This document shows positions 1 to 56,557 of a DNA stretch of 64,000 nucleotides, one piece after another; the first letter of the stretch is position 1, and every line of letters starts with the position of its first letter. A program made the position numbers and the translations under genes. The DNA is from Myotis daubentonii (taxonomy: Eukaryota > Chordata > Mammalia > Chiroptera > Vespertilionidae): assembly GCF_963259705.1 (NCBI RefSeq), contig NC_081846.1, positions 54,093,205 through 54,157,204 on the forward strand, read 5' to 3'. The notes beneath the pieces are model-generated. The model had not been told where the DNA came from and did no database searches. It worked only from the letters and a program-made list of their open reading frames with translations.

Positions 1-205
1 ATATGCTGAAGCCCTAACTCCCAATGAGACTGCATCAAGATACAGGGTTTTTAAAGAGATAATTAAAGTTAAATGAGGTAAAAATGGCAGGCCCTAATCC
101 AATAAGACTGTGGCCTTATAAGAAGAAGAAAAGATATTTTCTTTTTCTCCTCGTCCTCGTCCTCCTCCTCGTCCTCCTCCTCCTCCTCCACCTCCTCCTC
201 TTCCT

Positions 206-255
<50 letters not shown>

Positions 256-475
256 ATCTCGCTCTCTCTTTCTCTCCCTCTCCACTCCCCCCCCCCCATG
301 TGATGACATAGTAAGAAGGTGACCTTTTGCAGCCTAAATAAAGAGCAAGAGCTCTCACCAGACACCAACTCTGCTAGCACATTGACCTTGGACTTCCAAT
401 CCACAGAACTGTGAGAAAATGAAATTCTGTTGCTCAAGACAATCTATAACATTTTGTTGTGGTGGCCTAGGCTCT
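1..475 (+). mobile_element. Solo MaLR LTR (MLT1C-like) with expanded microsatellite
   Basis: Segments read as a degraded MLT1-type LTR in sense: GAAGCCCTAACTCCCAATG near the start, GTGGCCTTATAAGAAGAAG at 112-130, TTGACCTTGGACTTCC and CAGAACTGTGAGAAAATGAA near 380-425. The middle, CT-rich in the family, has expanded into (TCC)n and (CT)n at 150-256. Open frames here are simple-repeat artefacts. No internal retroviral genes seen. Family name from memory. Confidence 0.65.
150..256 (+). repeat. Compound microsatellite (TCC)n-(CT)n
   Basis: Tandem TCC/TCG followed by about 20 CT units, inside the LTR-like element. Confidence 0.95.
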
Positions 476-494
476 GAATCCTTATGCTTACTGA

Positions 495-650
495 GTTCTT
501 GTTCCTTTACGTCCCTGAACATGTGACTTTGGCCAGGTACTTGCTCTCTCCATGCCTCAGTTTACTTCTCTGTGAAATGGGGATAATAATGTTACTTATT
601 TATTAGGATTATTTTGAGAATTAAATTATTTAACCTATGCAAAGTGCTTA
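495..650 (+). repeat. MIR SINE fragment
   Basis: ATGTGACTTTGGCCAGGTAC, TGCCTCAGTTTACTTCTCTG and AAATGGGGATAATAATG are recognisable MIR core segments in sense. Confidence 0.7.
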
Positions 651-1504
651 TATAGTAAGCCCCAAACAATTGACTGTTACGGTTATAAACTACAAACATA
701 GTTAATATGTAGCTGCATACATTGTCAAGTTGTCTGGCCAAAGACAAAGTCCAAAGACACAACAGTTTTCCAGGAAATTCTTTATACACATGACTCATTT
801 GCCCCTTATTTTGTAAGATGACCTAATCCAAAATGATACTTAATTTTTTTCTTTATGGGATCAGTCTTCTCTGACAGATTGCAGCTTCAGAAGGACAGAA
901 AATCTTGTTTTTCTTTGTAAACTAGTAGTCCCTTAAGAAAATGCTCAATATATGTGGGTTGAAGGAAGCAAGGCCAGACTGGGGAAATAAAGGAAAGAAG
1001 AAAGAAAGGATGTAGAATATTTTATTGAATTTTTAAAAATCCCCAGAAATTCAGAATACATGCATTCAGGCTGACATTAAAGCATATGTACATCTCCCGT
1101 AAAACACACAGCGAGGGAACAAAATGGCAAGAGCACAAGCTAAAGAAAAACCACCACCCAATTTGCATTTCATTAATTCAGCCTTAAATGTGGCTTTGCA
1201 TCCCTGAATAAGTGGCTTACTTCCTAAAGGTGATGATCGGATAGGAAATCGTCACACACCTTTCCTGTGACTAGTATAATATCATGTCGTCTTTTTAGGC
1301 AAAATTTGATCATTGCAAAGAATTACTCATTATGCCCGTATTAATAATAAAAATACTGTGTCAGAACAAAAAACACATCCCAAGCCTTTCAAAACATGAA
1401 GGTACTGAAGTACATTTGGGCAAATCTCTAAAAGAAATCCCAACTTGGTTTTCAGAGTAACAATAACAGGCATTTATAGTGTATAAAAGCTTACCATGGT
1501 AATA

Positions 1505-1715
1505 CAATTTTTTAAAATATTTTTCTTTATTGATTAAGGTATTACATATGTGTCCTTATCCCCCCGTCCCCCCCCTCCCCCACTCATGCCCTCACTCCCC
1601 TGGTGTCTGTGTCCATTGGTTAGGCTTATATGCATGCATACAGTCCTTTGGTTGATCTCTCCCCCTTACCCCCACCCTCCCCTACCTTCCCGCTGAGGTT
1701 TGATGGTCTGAAATA
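1505..1715 (-). mobile_element. Truncated bat L1 3' end
   Basis: Minus-strand L1 3' UTR: poly(T) side TTTTTCTTTATTGATTAAGG, then C-rich tract, CATTGGTTAGGCTTATATGC and TTCCCGCTGAGGTTTGATGG. The same block recurs at 25976, 32675 and 43735. Confidence 0.75.
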
Positions 1716-1869
1716 TTCTGATTAGAATTTCAAGGTATTGAAGCATATTCAATTAAATCTCTATTAGGAACCCCCCATTTCATTTTCAAAATAACAGTAA
1801 TGGTCTTTTGTACACGGCATGAAAACTTTCATTGTGCTATGTTTTACATTCTAATGCTTTTATTCATAG

Positions 1870-46795
<44,926 letters not shown>

Positions 46796-46890
46796 CATTT
46801 GGTTGAAGATTCTTTTAAAACATTGTGAACTTAACACTTAATATGATTTTGATTGTTTTTTCTTATACTAAAGAACTGATGTAAGAATTT

Positions 46891-46896
46891 AATAAA
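46891..46896 (+). promoter_or_regulatory. Native IFIH1 polyadenylation signal AATAAA
   Basis: Canonical hexamer in AATTTAATAAAATAATTG, about 95 bases after the stop. Its expected cleavage window and U/GU-rich downstream element now fall in SINE sequence. Confidence 0.7.
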
Positions 46897-46908
46897 ATAA
46901 TTGTTGTA

Positions 46909-47124
46909 GCCAAAACCGGTTTGGCTCAGTGGATAGAGCGTCGGCCTGAGGACTGAAAGGTCCTAGGTTCGATTCCGGTCAAGGGCATGTACCTGGGTTG
47001 CGGGCACATCCCCAGTAGGAGATGTGCAGGAAGCGGCTGATCGATGTTTCTCTCTCATCGATGTTTCTAACTCTCTATCTCTCTCTCTTCCTCTCTGTAA
47101 AAAATCAATAAAATATAATTTAAA
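46909..47124 (+). mobile_element. Ves SINE in IFIH1 3' end
   Basis: tRNA-like head with A-box GGCTCAGTGGATAGAGCG and B-box GGTTCGATTCC, TC-rich body, tail AATCAATAAAATAT. Perfect 15-bp target-site duplication on both sides. Close match to the copy at 59648, so probably young. Confidence 0.93.
47107..47112 (+). promoter_or_regulatory. SINE-borne AATAAA, candidate alternative IFIH1 polyadenylation signal
   Basis: The SINE 3' tail contains AATCAATAAAATAT. The original downstream sequence TTGTTGTACTTTG now follows this hexamer rather than the native one, so it is well placed to act as a poly(A) signal. Inference from position only. Confidence 0.5.
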
Positions 47125-47139
47125 AAAATAATTGTTGTA
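47125..47139 (+). repeat. Target-site duplication of the IFIH1 3' SINE
   Basis: AAAATAATTGTTGTA, identical to 46894-46908; the left copy overlaps the end of the native AATAAA. Confidence 0.92.
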
Positions 47140-47409
47140 CTTTGAGATGAGCTGTATGGAGTAAAACAATATATCATACTTTTCATTATTTATCTTGTTT
47201 ATGGACAGGGGTAAAGAAATTCTATCAATAATATTCATTAGTGTGGAGCAGTAGGGTGGCGAGTACTGTTGAAAAAATGCAGAGTATAAATGAGGGTCTA
47301 AGGTACCAATTTCAATTCTGTCACTAATTTTCAAAATAAAATAAGCAAATCAGTCAACTTTCTGAACCAGTCTTCTTATTGGTGAAATGGTTGTAACATT
47401 GTCTGCCGT

Positions 47410-47945
47410 TGCTTTTATTAGTTTTCTATTGTTGCATCAAAAATTACCACAAGCTTAGTGGCTCAAAACAATGCCCATTTATTATTGCTGGTGTTGTGTA
47501 GCTCAGAGGTCTGAGCAGGGTCTTCTGCTCAGGGTCTGAGAAGGTGTCAGCCAGACGATGTTCTCATCTGAACACAGTCAGGGAGAATCGCTTCCAAGCT
47601 CTTTCAAGTTGTTGGCTGTTGCGTGCTTGCAGCTGTAGAGTGGGATTCCTGTTTCCTTACTAACTGTCCACTGGGAGCACTCTGAGCGAGGGCCTCCCTC
47701 ACCACCTGGCCCTTTTACAGCACAGCTATTGCTGCTTCAAGGCCAGCAGGAGAATCTCTCCCTCTCTCCCTCCCTCTCTCTCTCTCTCATCTGCTAAAAT
47801 GAAGTCTTCACTGTAATCACAGGGCTTACTATCTCATCCCATTCCCAGGTTCTGACCACAGATGAGGTGAGGGGATTGTCCAGGGCATATGTAGCAGTAG
47901 GCAGAAATCTTGGAGGCCATCCTATAATTATGCCTCCTACACCAC
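47410..47945. repeat. Old LTR-like interspersed repeat, family uncertain
   Basis: GTTTTCTATTGTTGCATCAA, CACAAGCTTAGTGGCTCAAA and CATTTATTATTGCTGG resemble a common mammalian LTR-type consensus in antisense. A CT-rich tract at 47758-47789 lies inside. Confidence 0.4.
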
Positions 47946-47969
47946 TTGCCCAGTTTCTGTTGATAAGTG

Positions 47970-47971
<2 letters not shown>

Positions 47972-48022
<51 letters not shown>
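47972..48022 (+). repeat. (TA)n microsatellite
   Basis: About 25 TA units. Confidence 0.95.
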
Positions 48023-48025
<3 letters not shown>

Positions 48026-49311
48026 AATCACTGTGAAAAATTTGAAGCACCATAAAAGGCAAGATATTATTAGGATGTGGCATCAGGTGGCTTAAGACTT
48101 GCTTCCTCAGTTTTCCCTCCATGAACATGACACTATACTCAAAAATTACCTAACAACAGGAATGGTAGCTCCAGACCAGTTATTAAAACCTGCAAGATCA
48201 CCTGTGTCAATGGAGATGTCCAGGGCTCACAAAGGATTTAGCAAGGAGCCGATGCTGGATGTTATTAGGGAATAAAGTATAAACGTCTACTTTCATCACC
48301 CCACCCCTAGCCCAAGACAGAAGAGTAAACTCTGGGTGCTGTGATATTTTCAGCATTTCTGAATGAAGTGTGCCCATTTGTTGATGGATGCAAGGTCTAG
48401 CACTCTAGAATGTTCTCCCAGTAGACAAGTGGCCTCTTTAGGCATAGAAGAGCCACATGATTGAGACAGAGCCACAACTGACCATTTCAACCACACTTCC
48501 CAGTCTCACAGGTGTTCTGCTTCACAGAAGCATTTTCCTCCCATGACTAAGGAGAAGCAAGGTGTTGGAGGAGGCAAAAGAAAATTCTTCTGTGATTTTG
48601 ATGGATTCATTAAATTCAGTCTAGCAGTAACTTTGAATCCTAAGAGGACTTAAGCAACGGTGAATATTAACCAGTCAGAGCTCTTGGTAATGCAAGAGGG
48701 CAAAAGAAGATTGTGGTTTCTTAAAATACCTTTTAAAACTCCAGCTGACTCCACATAAATTATTGCTCTCTTCTAAAACACTTTGGAAACTATGCAAGAA
48801 ACCAAATGCATAACATAGCTAAATGTACTACTGTAACATATGTAGACTGTTTTTAAGGTGTCAACAAATATCAGTTTTTTTCCACCTATGTTTCCACTAA
48901 TTTTTAAATAAAGAAGTGTTTTTTTCTACTTCAAAGTTTTAAAATATATGTTTCGAATAGTATAAAACTTAATATGTGATTATACCTGAAACTCAAACCA
49001 TGGTGCAATGTATTTCATAAAAAACAATTGATAATTGTAGCATTTGATGGATTGTTATTGAACAGTTTAATACTCATAATACATTAGGGTAATTTACAGA
49101 ATGTGCTCATAACATGCAGACCTCAGCCTCCCAGAATTCCCAAGTTTTGGTCACCATAAAACCTTCAGTTAGTTGGGCAACATTGAGCAACCTCATCTCA
49201 CAGGGCCTGTGTTTCAGCCTCACCTCATAGGGCCTGTGTTTCCCCACCTGGAAAATGAGATTGGATCAAATGATTTCAAAGGTCTCTTATAACTCCACCA
49301 TTCGCCTAGTC

Positions 49312-49537
49312 CCGTGGTCGGCAAACTGCGGCTCGCGAGCCACATGCAGCTCTTTGGCCCCTTGAGTGTGGCTCTTCCACAAAATACCACATGCGGGCGC
49401 GCACATACAGTGCGATTGAAACTTCGTGGCCCGTGTGCAGAAGTCGGTATTTTGTGGAACAGCCACACTGAAGGGGCCAAAGAGCCGATTGTGGCTCGCG
49501 AGCCGCAGTTTGATGAGCTGCAGTTTGCCGACCACTG
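49312..49537. mobile_element. Fold-back hAT MITE
   Basis: Termini CCGTGGTCGGCAAACTGC and GCAGTTTGCCGACCACTG, with long inner arms (GCTCGCGAGCC near both ends, GCCACAC/GTGTGGC pairs) so most of the element can fold on itself. Flanked by CCTAGTC on both sides. Non-autonomous; the overlapping 68-87 codon frames are artefacts. Confidence 0.82.
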
Positions 49538-49872
49538 TCCTAGTCCATGCTCTGGCTCCCTGGCTTCTTCATTTTAAGTCCTTGTTTGTCTTACACTTGC
49601 TGAGTCTGAAGGCAGCTAAAGGGGTCTCATGAAACAGATACGCTAGCTGAAGTTACGTGTCTCAAGGCAGGTTTGAAAGGCCTGAAAGTCAGGAAATTTT
49701 AGAACAACACGTATTTCCAAGTAAACGTTGTGAATAAGAAATGTAAAAATTTTATACCAAAAGTTTGAGATTAATTCAGACCATATGAAATTAAAATACA
49801 GTAACTCACAGTTTATATAAATAGCTTGAATTGAGTACATGTCATAAGCAATTGCTGAAAGTGAAAAATGCT

Positions 49873-50092
49873 GCCCTGACCAGTTTGGCTCAATGGATAG
49901 AGTGTCGGCCTGCGGACTCAAGGGTCCCGGGTTCGATTCCGGTCAAGGGCATGTACCTTGGTTGCAGGCACATCCCTAGTGGGGAGTGTGCAGGAGGCAG
50001 CTGATCGATGTTTCTCTCTCATTGATGTTTCTAACTCTCTATCCCTCTCCCTTCCTCTTTGTAAAAAATCAATAAAATATATTTTTTTAAAA
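49873..50092 (+). mobile_element. Ves SINE
   Basis: Head TTTGGCTCAATGGATAGAGT, box GGGTTCGATTCCGGTCAAGG, tail AATCAATAAAATATAT. Perfect 16-bp duplication GAAAGTGAAAAATGCT at 49857-49872 and 50093-50108. Confidence 0.95.
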
Positions 50093-51308
50093 GAAAGTGA
50101 AAAATGCTATAAGAGAGGTATTTTTCTCTCTGCAATTTAATATTCCCCACATCAGAGAGTCATGCCTTAGGGAAAAGGAGGCTTCTGGTATTGCTTTCAA
50201 TTTAGTTGAAGGTAAAGCCAAAGAGGACTTGGAGTCTCTCATCATTACTTTGAAGGCATGAGAGACTTGAACACACTTATTTACTGATTAGGAAGAGAGT
50301 GAGAAATATTAGTAATGTTCAACCCCAAAGTAAATTGCTTACTGGGTGTTATTGATATTTTTCTATCAATTGCTCTTGCCTCCGTCTTTTTTGCTCACCC
50401 TGATCCATTCTCAAATGTGGGCCTTTGCACATGGTTAGAAGTCCTTCTTCACCACTTTTTCAGCAGCCATCCTTTATGTTCTTCAAAAGCAAAACCCCTG
50501 TGTCACTTCCCAACATCTAACATGGTTCACTTTTTCAGAACTGGAGTGGAGAGAACATACAGGGAAAGTAGTGCTCATCACTCTGAGCATGATCAAATGC
50601 TCGTTTCCAAAATCTGGTAAACAATTACATGAGTCATAGTAATAAAGAAAAAAATAAGAAAATGATTTTATTTTCTTCTGAGAGTCATGAAGTTAATTTG
50701 GAATGACTATAAGCTTTTGTTTTCTTTCGTTTGTGAAGTTCTCCTTAATTAGTTGTCCTAGAGATACAAGTGTGTAACTTGGTTTTTGTGGGGACAGTAT
50801 CCTCACTGGCTCTGTGACTTGCGCAAGTCATGTAACCTCTCAGAGACTGTAGGGAACGAATACCAACCTTGAGGGACTGGCATGAGAATTTGGGTATGGC
50901 ATGGAACTTCCCCAGCAGTTGGCACTTAGTAGGAATTAATGTATGAAATATAGTAGTAAGAGTGGTCAGAAAAGCAGCAGCAGTTGTAGCACAGCTGTAG
51001 GTATAGCATAACAATAGAACATTTTTAGACCTACATTTGATATTAAAAAGCCCCCACATCCAATATTGATTTAGTCTAGGTGGTTTATCCCAAGAAGTAA
51101 ATAGTGGTTGTAATGAAACATGAGCACTATGAATATGTATTCAGTGTAGCCACAGGGAGGATTTAATGTCCAGTAATTTTGGTCCAGCATAAGAGGTGGT
51201 TGCCTTTTGTTTCTAATTCCCTAAACTTTTTCCCTCAGGTCACAGGTTATAAAATATAAAATACATATGGAAAGCACTTCAGATATTTTTATAATTTTTA
51301 GATATTTT

Positions 51309-51498
51309 CTCTAGCTGGTTTGGCTAGTGGATAGAGCGTAGGCCTGCGGACTAAAGGGTCCCAGGGGCACATGCCCAGGTTGCGGGCTCGGGGCATGCAG
51401 GAGGCAACTGATCAATGATTCTCTCTCATCATTGATGTTTCCATCTCTCTCTCCCTCTCCCTTCCTCTCTGAAATCAATAAAAATATATTAAAATGAT
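51309..51498 (+). mobile_element. Ves SINE lacking its B-box region
   Basis: Head TTTGGCTAGTGGATAGAGCG then GGACTAAAGGGTCCCAGG jumps directly to GGCACATGCCC, omitting the GTTCGATTCC segment. Flanks ATAATTTTTAGATATTTT and ATAATTTTTAGAAATTTT. Confidence 0.88.
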
Positions 51499-52649
51499 AA
51501 TAATTTTTAGAAATTTTTCACAGAGTATTACTAAGTTCCCCTTCACACAAAATTAATCATTCCATAAGCATTTCATTTGAAGATGAAATTGGACAATGAG
51601 GAGCCCTCTTAGTACACTATTTTTATATCCAAGTTAAAGGCCAGATCCTATATAGGAGTGTGGGAAGAGGGACAGACTGATTATATATATATATACAAAT
51701 ATATATATAACCATGCAGTTAGAATATATTTGGGCCACTACTTAAGTTGAATAAATCTGATGAAGTATATTATTTTTTTACATAATAACTTCAAAAATGG
51801 ACATTTTGACACTTATGAAAGAAATTTAAATGTTTAATTCAGTTAGTTATATACATATATAATAATAAATCAAAGATGAACATTTTTCAACTTAAATATC
51901 TCCTTCTATTCCTGTCTTCTGCTATTTTTTCTGAGGGCTTGTAGTTTACTGACTATGTATAGAATAAATGGACTGCTGAATGGTTGATTATTTCATTTTG
52001 AATATCTTAACAGGTCCTGGAAATTATTGTAATTTATCAAGCTATAAGAATTTGTATAATACTAAAATTATCAAAACAACTGATTTACTGTTAACTTTAA
52101 TGGGGTTGCCCACCAGAGATTAATATCAATTCAGTACCACACTAAGGTTTCTACTGCTAAATTTACTTTATTCATAGCATTTGACCCAGGTATATAATTT
52201 CATGACTTTACTTTGCACAATTCATACTACATATCAATAACCTCTTGATTTTAAAATTTTAACTTATAACTTTATTTATTTCATTAGACAAATGAATCCA
52301 AAATTTTTCTCTAACACATTGATGTTTCTTGTGTTTAGTTTAGTTTCTTTTTCTTTTGAAATCCACTAAGCTCATGGGAAAGATCAGTTAAGGTTCCATA
52401 AATTTTGTAATAAAAAACTTAGTTTAGTATTTTATTTTTATCATTCATTAATGTTGAGATAAAATGTAAAACTCAAATAAGAAACAAAAGGTTTTATTCC
52501 ATGTAAAATATGTTTTTGCCTGAGAAGTAAAAGAAGAGAAAATAAAGGTTAAAAATGAAAAAATGAAATAGAAGCAAATAAAATAAAAAGATACACTAAA
52601 ATATGTAGACAAATAAGAAAGGAAAAATAAATTTAACAGGTATATACAC

Positions 52650-52913
52650 AACTATATATATTAATGGCTAATATGCAAAGTTTCCCCTCTGGAGTTCGAC
52701 TGGGAGACCAGGAGTTCGATCACCTGCTGTGATGTGCGCTGACCACCAGGTGATGGCACAGAACATGGTGGGCGACCAGTGATGGTGGGGTGCTGAGGGA
52801 GCGAGGGAAGGAGGAGGTGGGGAGGCAGGGAGGTGGGGAACCTGATCGACCCTGATGGCTGGCCAGTCCTAGGGACCCTACCCGTGCACGAATTTTGTAC
52901 ACAGGGCCTCTAG
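52650..52913 (+). mobile_element. HeliBat-like Helitron fragment
   Basis: Ends CCGTGCACGAATTTTGTACA...GGGCCTCTAG; interior GCGCTGACCACCAGGTG is a decayed version of the hairpin segment seen at 25571. The 5' end is eroded (CTATATATATTAATGGC). Confidence 0.65.
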
Positions 52914-55549
52914 TATGTAATAAACAACCAATTATTTATTTCACATTTTCAATATTTGATGAAAACCATTCATTAACTTTTTTGAAGTCCTATTATTTGT
53001 AAGGTACTCTATTTTAGGCACAGAAAGTAGTGAGAAAAATAAGGATCTTGTCCACAAATTATCTTACACAATAGTAAGGATTATTTACTTACTAATGAGT
53101 AAAGGGTCTTGCTTTTAGGATTCATTGACAGAGATTTGTCATATGCATAAATGACAATAATATACAGAAGACAATAATATATGGTGCCATAGGTGAGGAG
53201 AAGAAGAGATTATTTTCAACAGGAATGAAAGAAAGATGATGGCAATGGATTGTAGAGTGTCCAGGGGGTTACTTAAAGTCGTTTTTGGGGTAATCCCATC
53301 TTGGGCATGGGGATATTGAGGTTGAAGAGTATAGAGGTAAGAAAAAAGGAGAACACCTGACAATCCATAAAAAATAATTTTACCATTAAATATTGTTATG
53401 ATGACCTCCCATTCAAAAAGAAAATGTCATTCTAATTACGTTTAGAATAAAATATTATTTTGTTTAAAGTGTACAAGTTTGAGATAATTTTGTAGCTTAA
53501 CATAACATTTTATTTAAAAATATTATAAACTCTATTTACCTAAGTAATTATGAAATAGTGAAACTAATATTAATAAAATTCAACTCCTCTGAAAGGGTTT
53601 GAAAAGGAAATAAACTAATGAAGGAGGATGCCAACGTCTGACTGAGGAACAGTCATGGGGAAAGGTCAAGACTTCTCTGAATGGAGCTAGAGGTGGGAGG
53701 AAGACTGAGATGCCTGTGCTCTGATCATATGCAGTCTTTTCAAAGACGCCTTGAGACCCAATCCTATTTTTTCAACATTCTCCTAGACAAAGGCCACAGC
53801 AACTGGCCCAGCAAAGTCATCTTCTGGCCAGGGAAGGTCATTACTCTATAGCTACTGAGGAAAAAAATGTCAGACAACTGTAGTTTGCTCTGGAACCAGG
53901 ATGGTAGGTGAAGAGATGGCTAGTTGGTGGCATGCACATCTTTGTGCACAATACCCAGTTGTTAGTATATTTTAAACATGTTTTCAATATCCTTTACTCT
54001 GGGTACCCAATTTGACTGAACAAAGTGATTAGACTAAGACAAACACCTGTACCAGTGGAGCCTTGTAAATAAGCTTCAATGAAGAGTGAATTTGGGGGGA
54101 AGAGGAAATAGATGTAATAAGCATAGGTAATCTTTAAATGAGCAGTGTTAAAAAAAATAAAAGAAAATAGATGGGAGTAATTTTTTAAAAGGATTCAAAG
54201 TTTCAAGCCTGTTTATAGGCCAAGGAGTAAGACAGAGGGAGAAATTCAAGACTCAAGAGGAAGAGAAGAGGGCATAACTGTTGAAACAAAATGCTCGGGA
54301 ACAAGGAAGAAAATGAGACTACGAGCACAGGAAGAGGTTAAAGTTGGATAGAGGGGTAGCTGCTGCCGCTTCTGAAGCAGAAGAAAAACAACTATGAATA
54401 TAAGATACAGTTAAGTGTAAAGGTGCAAAAGTAGGCGGCTGGTGGAGTACATTCACCTGGCATCGATCCCTAGGCTATCTGCTGAGTTGGGCTTTGGATT
54501 TGAGGATGAACATGGGGACATAAGAAAAGTAATACAGATTTTTAAACATGTTTGAGGAAGGAAAAATGACTAATTGGAAACTAATAGGAAGGTTGCCATG
54601 CAGTATTAGAACTGGCTGAATTAGAGATAATAAATGCAGAACTAACGATTTACTACAGCGATTTAAAAACTTTTTTATCTCATTACTAAATTCTGTGGCA
54701 AAAATGTTTGCCCATGTGACAAAAAATAAATAAATAAAAAGGCATACTTTTTGAGTCATTCACACCAGATGGCTATTGTTGTGTTAGTTTCTGTCATTTC
54801 TTTTATTTGACAAGCTAAGGGAAAAGAGGTCAGTGCCCCCGATTAAATAGTCAGGTATTGCAAGTTTTAAAAATACTTGCAGCATACCAGTTGAAAATTG
54901 CTGATTTAATAAATACGTGCAATATATGAGGCTAAGTCCTGTTACATTTATTCTTTGAAAGTATGTAGAAGGAAAATATCTGAATATTTAAAAATTTGTG
55001 AAGGATTCAAAAAGCTTTAAAATGTTCTGGTCCAGTGTAATCCAAATAAAGCCGGTCCTCTCTCAGCAAGAGGTTGTATCTAGAAGAAACCCAACATCAA
55101 CATCCAAATTAATTAAGTCATTTAAATATTTCTGACATGCAAAAGTCCAAATGTATATTGCATATTATACAAGTATTTTAAAATATTTTTAAAGTCTGAT
55201 TTTCCCAAAGAATTATTCATGATACTTGAGAAATGCTTCACCACCTCTTCTTCCTTTCCCAAATCCTTAACATTACCTTCCTAAAATCATCCTGTGCTCC
55301 TTTCTGCCTTTTCTACTCCTTTTCCCAGTCTCTTTCTTGTATAATGTAAGCCTGTATGCTATTACTGTGTCATTTTTTTTCTCACTGTCCCTTTTCTTAG
55401 TCTTGATAAATGCCCAAACCACAAATGGCTTTTCCACCTTAGAAAGGTACATTGGGAAGTGGGGAATTTTGTGAATATTCACACTAACATTTTTAGTCCC
55501 TAGAGTGCCAGTTAGCAATTTATTGCCTTTCATCTCCAAATTCAACCTT

Positions 55550-56180
55550 TTTATTTGCTCCGAAATGTGCATCTGGGCCCTTTAAATATTTTGGCTTTGC
55601 CAGCTGGCATGACATGAAACTTTGTCTGGAGAAGGTGCTGGAGAGACTGCTGGAAAGAAAAGTTTTGCTTCCTGGTTCTGGTGGGCCTGCTTGGCAAACT
55701 TCTGCAGTGCTGGTGGTTTCTCCGGCACCTGGTCCCCGTAGGACATGTGGTTTCTCCAGCACCAAGGCCCTGCATGGCAGCCAGCAGAGCTCAGTGAGCG
55801 GCAACTGCATCTTCTCAGGCAGATTAGGCAGCTTGCCTCCAGGGAGACAGCTCCCCGCGAACAGCTTTCCTGGCACCCAATGGGCACGTTTCCAGCAAGC
55901 TCCAGAAAGCAGACATCCAGCAGGTTCTGGGGGCACCACGGCAGCTCCCGTGCTGTCAGTACCTGTGGCTGTCCTGTCCCCATGGTCTGCATCTCAGCCT
56001 TGGGTGCTCTAGCTCAGCCACCAGGGAAGTAGCTGCTTCATACCCCTGCTGTTTCTACATACTTTAGAGTTCTTTTTACTTCTTATTAGCTAATCCTCTG
56101 TTATTGTAATTCCTTTATACCTAATAATTACTTATATTAAAGTTTACCTGTTCAAATTACTCTGTGGTTTCTCCAACCAG
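55550..56180. repeat. Possible old LTR-type repeat, GC-rich segment
   Basis: GC-rich block (55600-56010) followed by TTTAGAGTTCTTTTTACTTC, AATAATTACTTATATTAAAG and ATTACTCTGTGGTTTCTCC, which I recall as the end of an ancient repeat but cannot name. Overlapping 74-139 codon frames on both strands show no domain. Confidence 0.35.
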
Positions 56181-56460
56181 AATGAACCCAGACTCATACA
56201 ATATCTCTAAAGAACTAGGAGAATTAGTTCATAAGAAGTTATCGTTTTCAAATAGCCAAAGACTCTTATATGTAAGCATTGCACTTCATACAGGAAATGA
56301 CTCAAATGCATCTGACCATTTCTCTAAACAGAGAATTAGAAACAGGACAGAATGTACTCTGTTTTCTGAATCCAAAGAACCACTTTTGTCATATAGTAGT
56401 GATACCAAAAATTCCTTCCTTGCATGAAAGACCATGTAATGAATTGCTTGAAGGATTAGA

Positions 56461-56557
56461 TGGCTCCCTGGGTAATTCATCAAAGAGATAGGCGAATTGG
56501 CTCCCTGGGTAATTCTTTTGGCTCCCTGGGTAATTCATCAAAGAGATAGGTGAATTG
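56461..56557 (+). repeat. Short tandem repeat, ~37-bp unit
   Basis: TGGCTCCCTGGGTAATTC occurs three times (56461, 56498, 56519); the first and third continue into CATCAAAGAGATAGG(C/T)GAATT. Confidence 0.9.

Larger units (their letters stand above)
1..1869 (+). other. IFIH1: IFIH1 intron 2 (3' part)
   Basis: Contains the MaLR LTR, a MIR, a stretch without recognisable elements at 650-1390, an imperfect direct duplication (1391-1475 and 1721-1808) and an L1 3' end between its copies. Ends in the exon 3 acceptor. Confidence 0.8.
46796..47140 (+). other. IFIH1: IFIH1 3' UTR / polyadenylation region with SINE insertion
   Basis: A short 3' UTR follows the stop. AATAAA at 46891-46896 lies about 95 bases after the stop. 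Directly behind it a Ves SINE (46909-47124) is inserted, flanked by the 15-bp duplication AAAATAATTGTTGTA (46894-46908 and 47125-47139). The exact cleavage site cannot be read from sequence. Confidence 0.75.

Noticed and set aside
69..437. 122-codon frame rich in Arg/Glu and its Leu-rich counterpart on the other strand
   Set aside because: Direct translation of the TCC/CT microsatellite in an LTR-like element.
46918..46990. tRNA-like sequences with A and B boxes (here and in every Ves SINE)
   Set aside because: SINE heads derived from a tRNA; they lack a full cloverleaf and are followed by SINE bodies.
55520..56012. Overlapping 132-139 codon frames on both strands
   Set aside because: GC-rich repeat-like block; frames on opposite strands overlap, no domain, no splice or start context.
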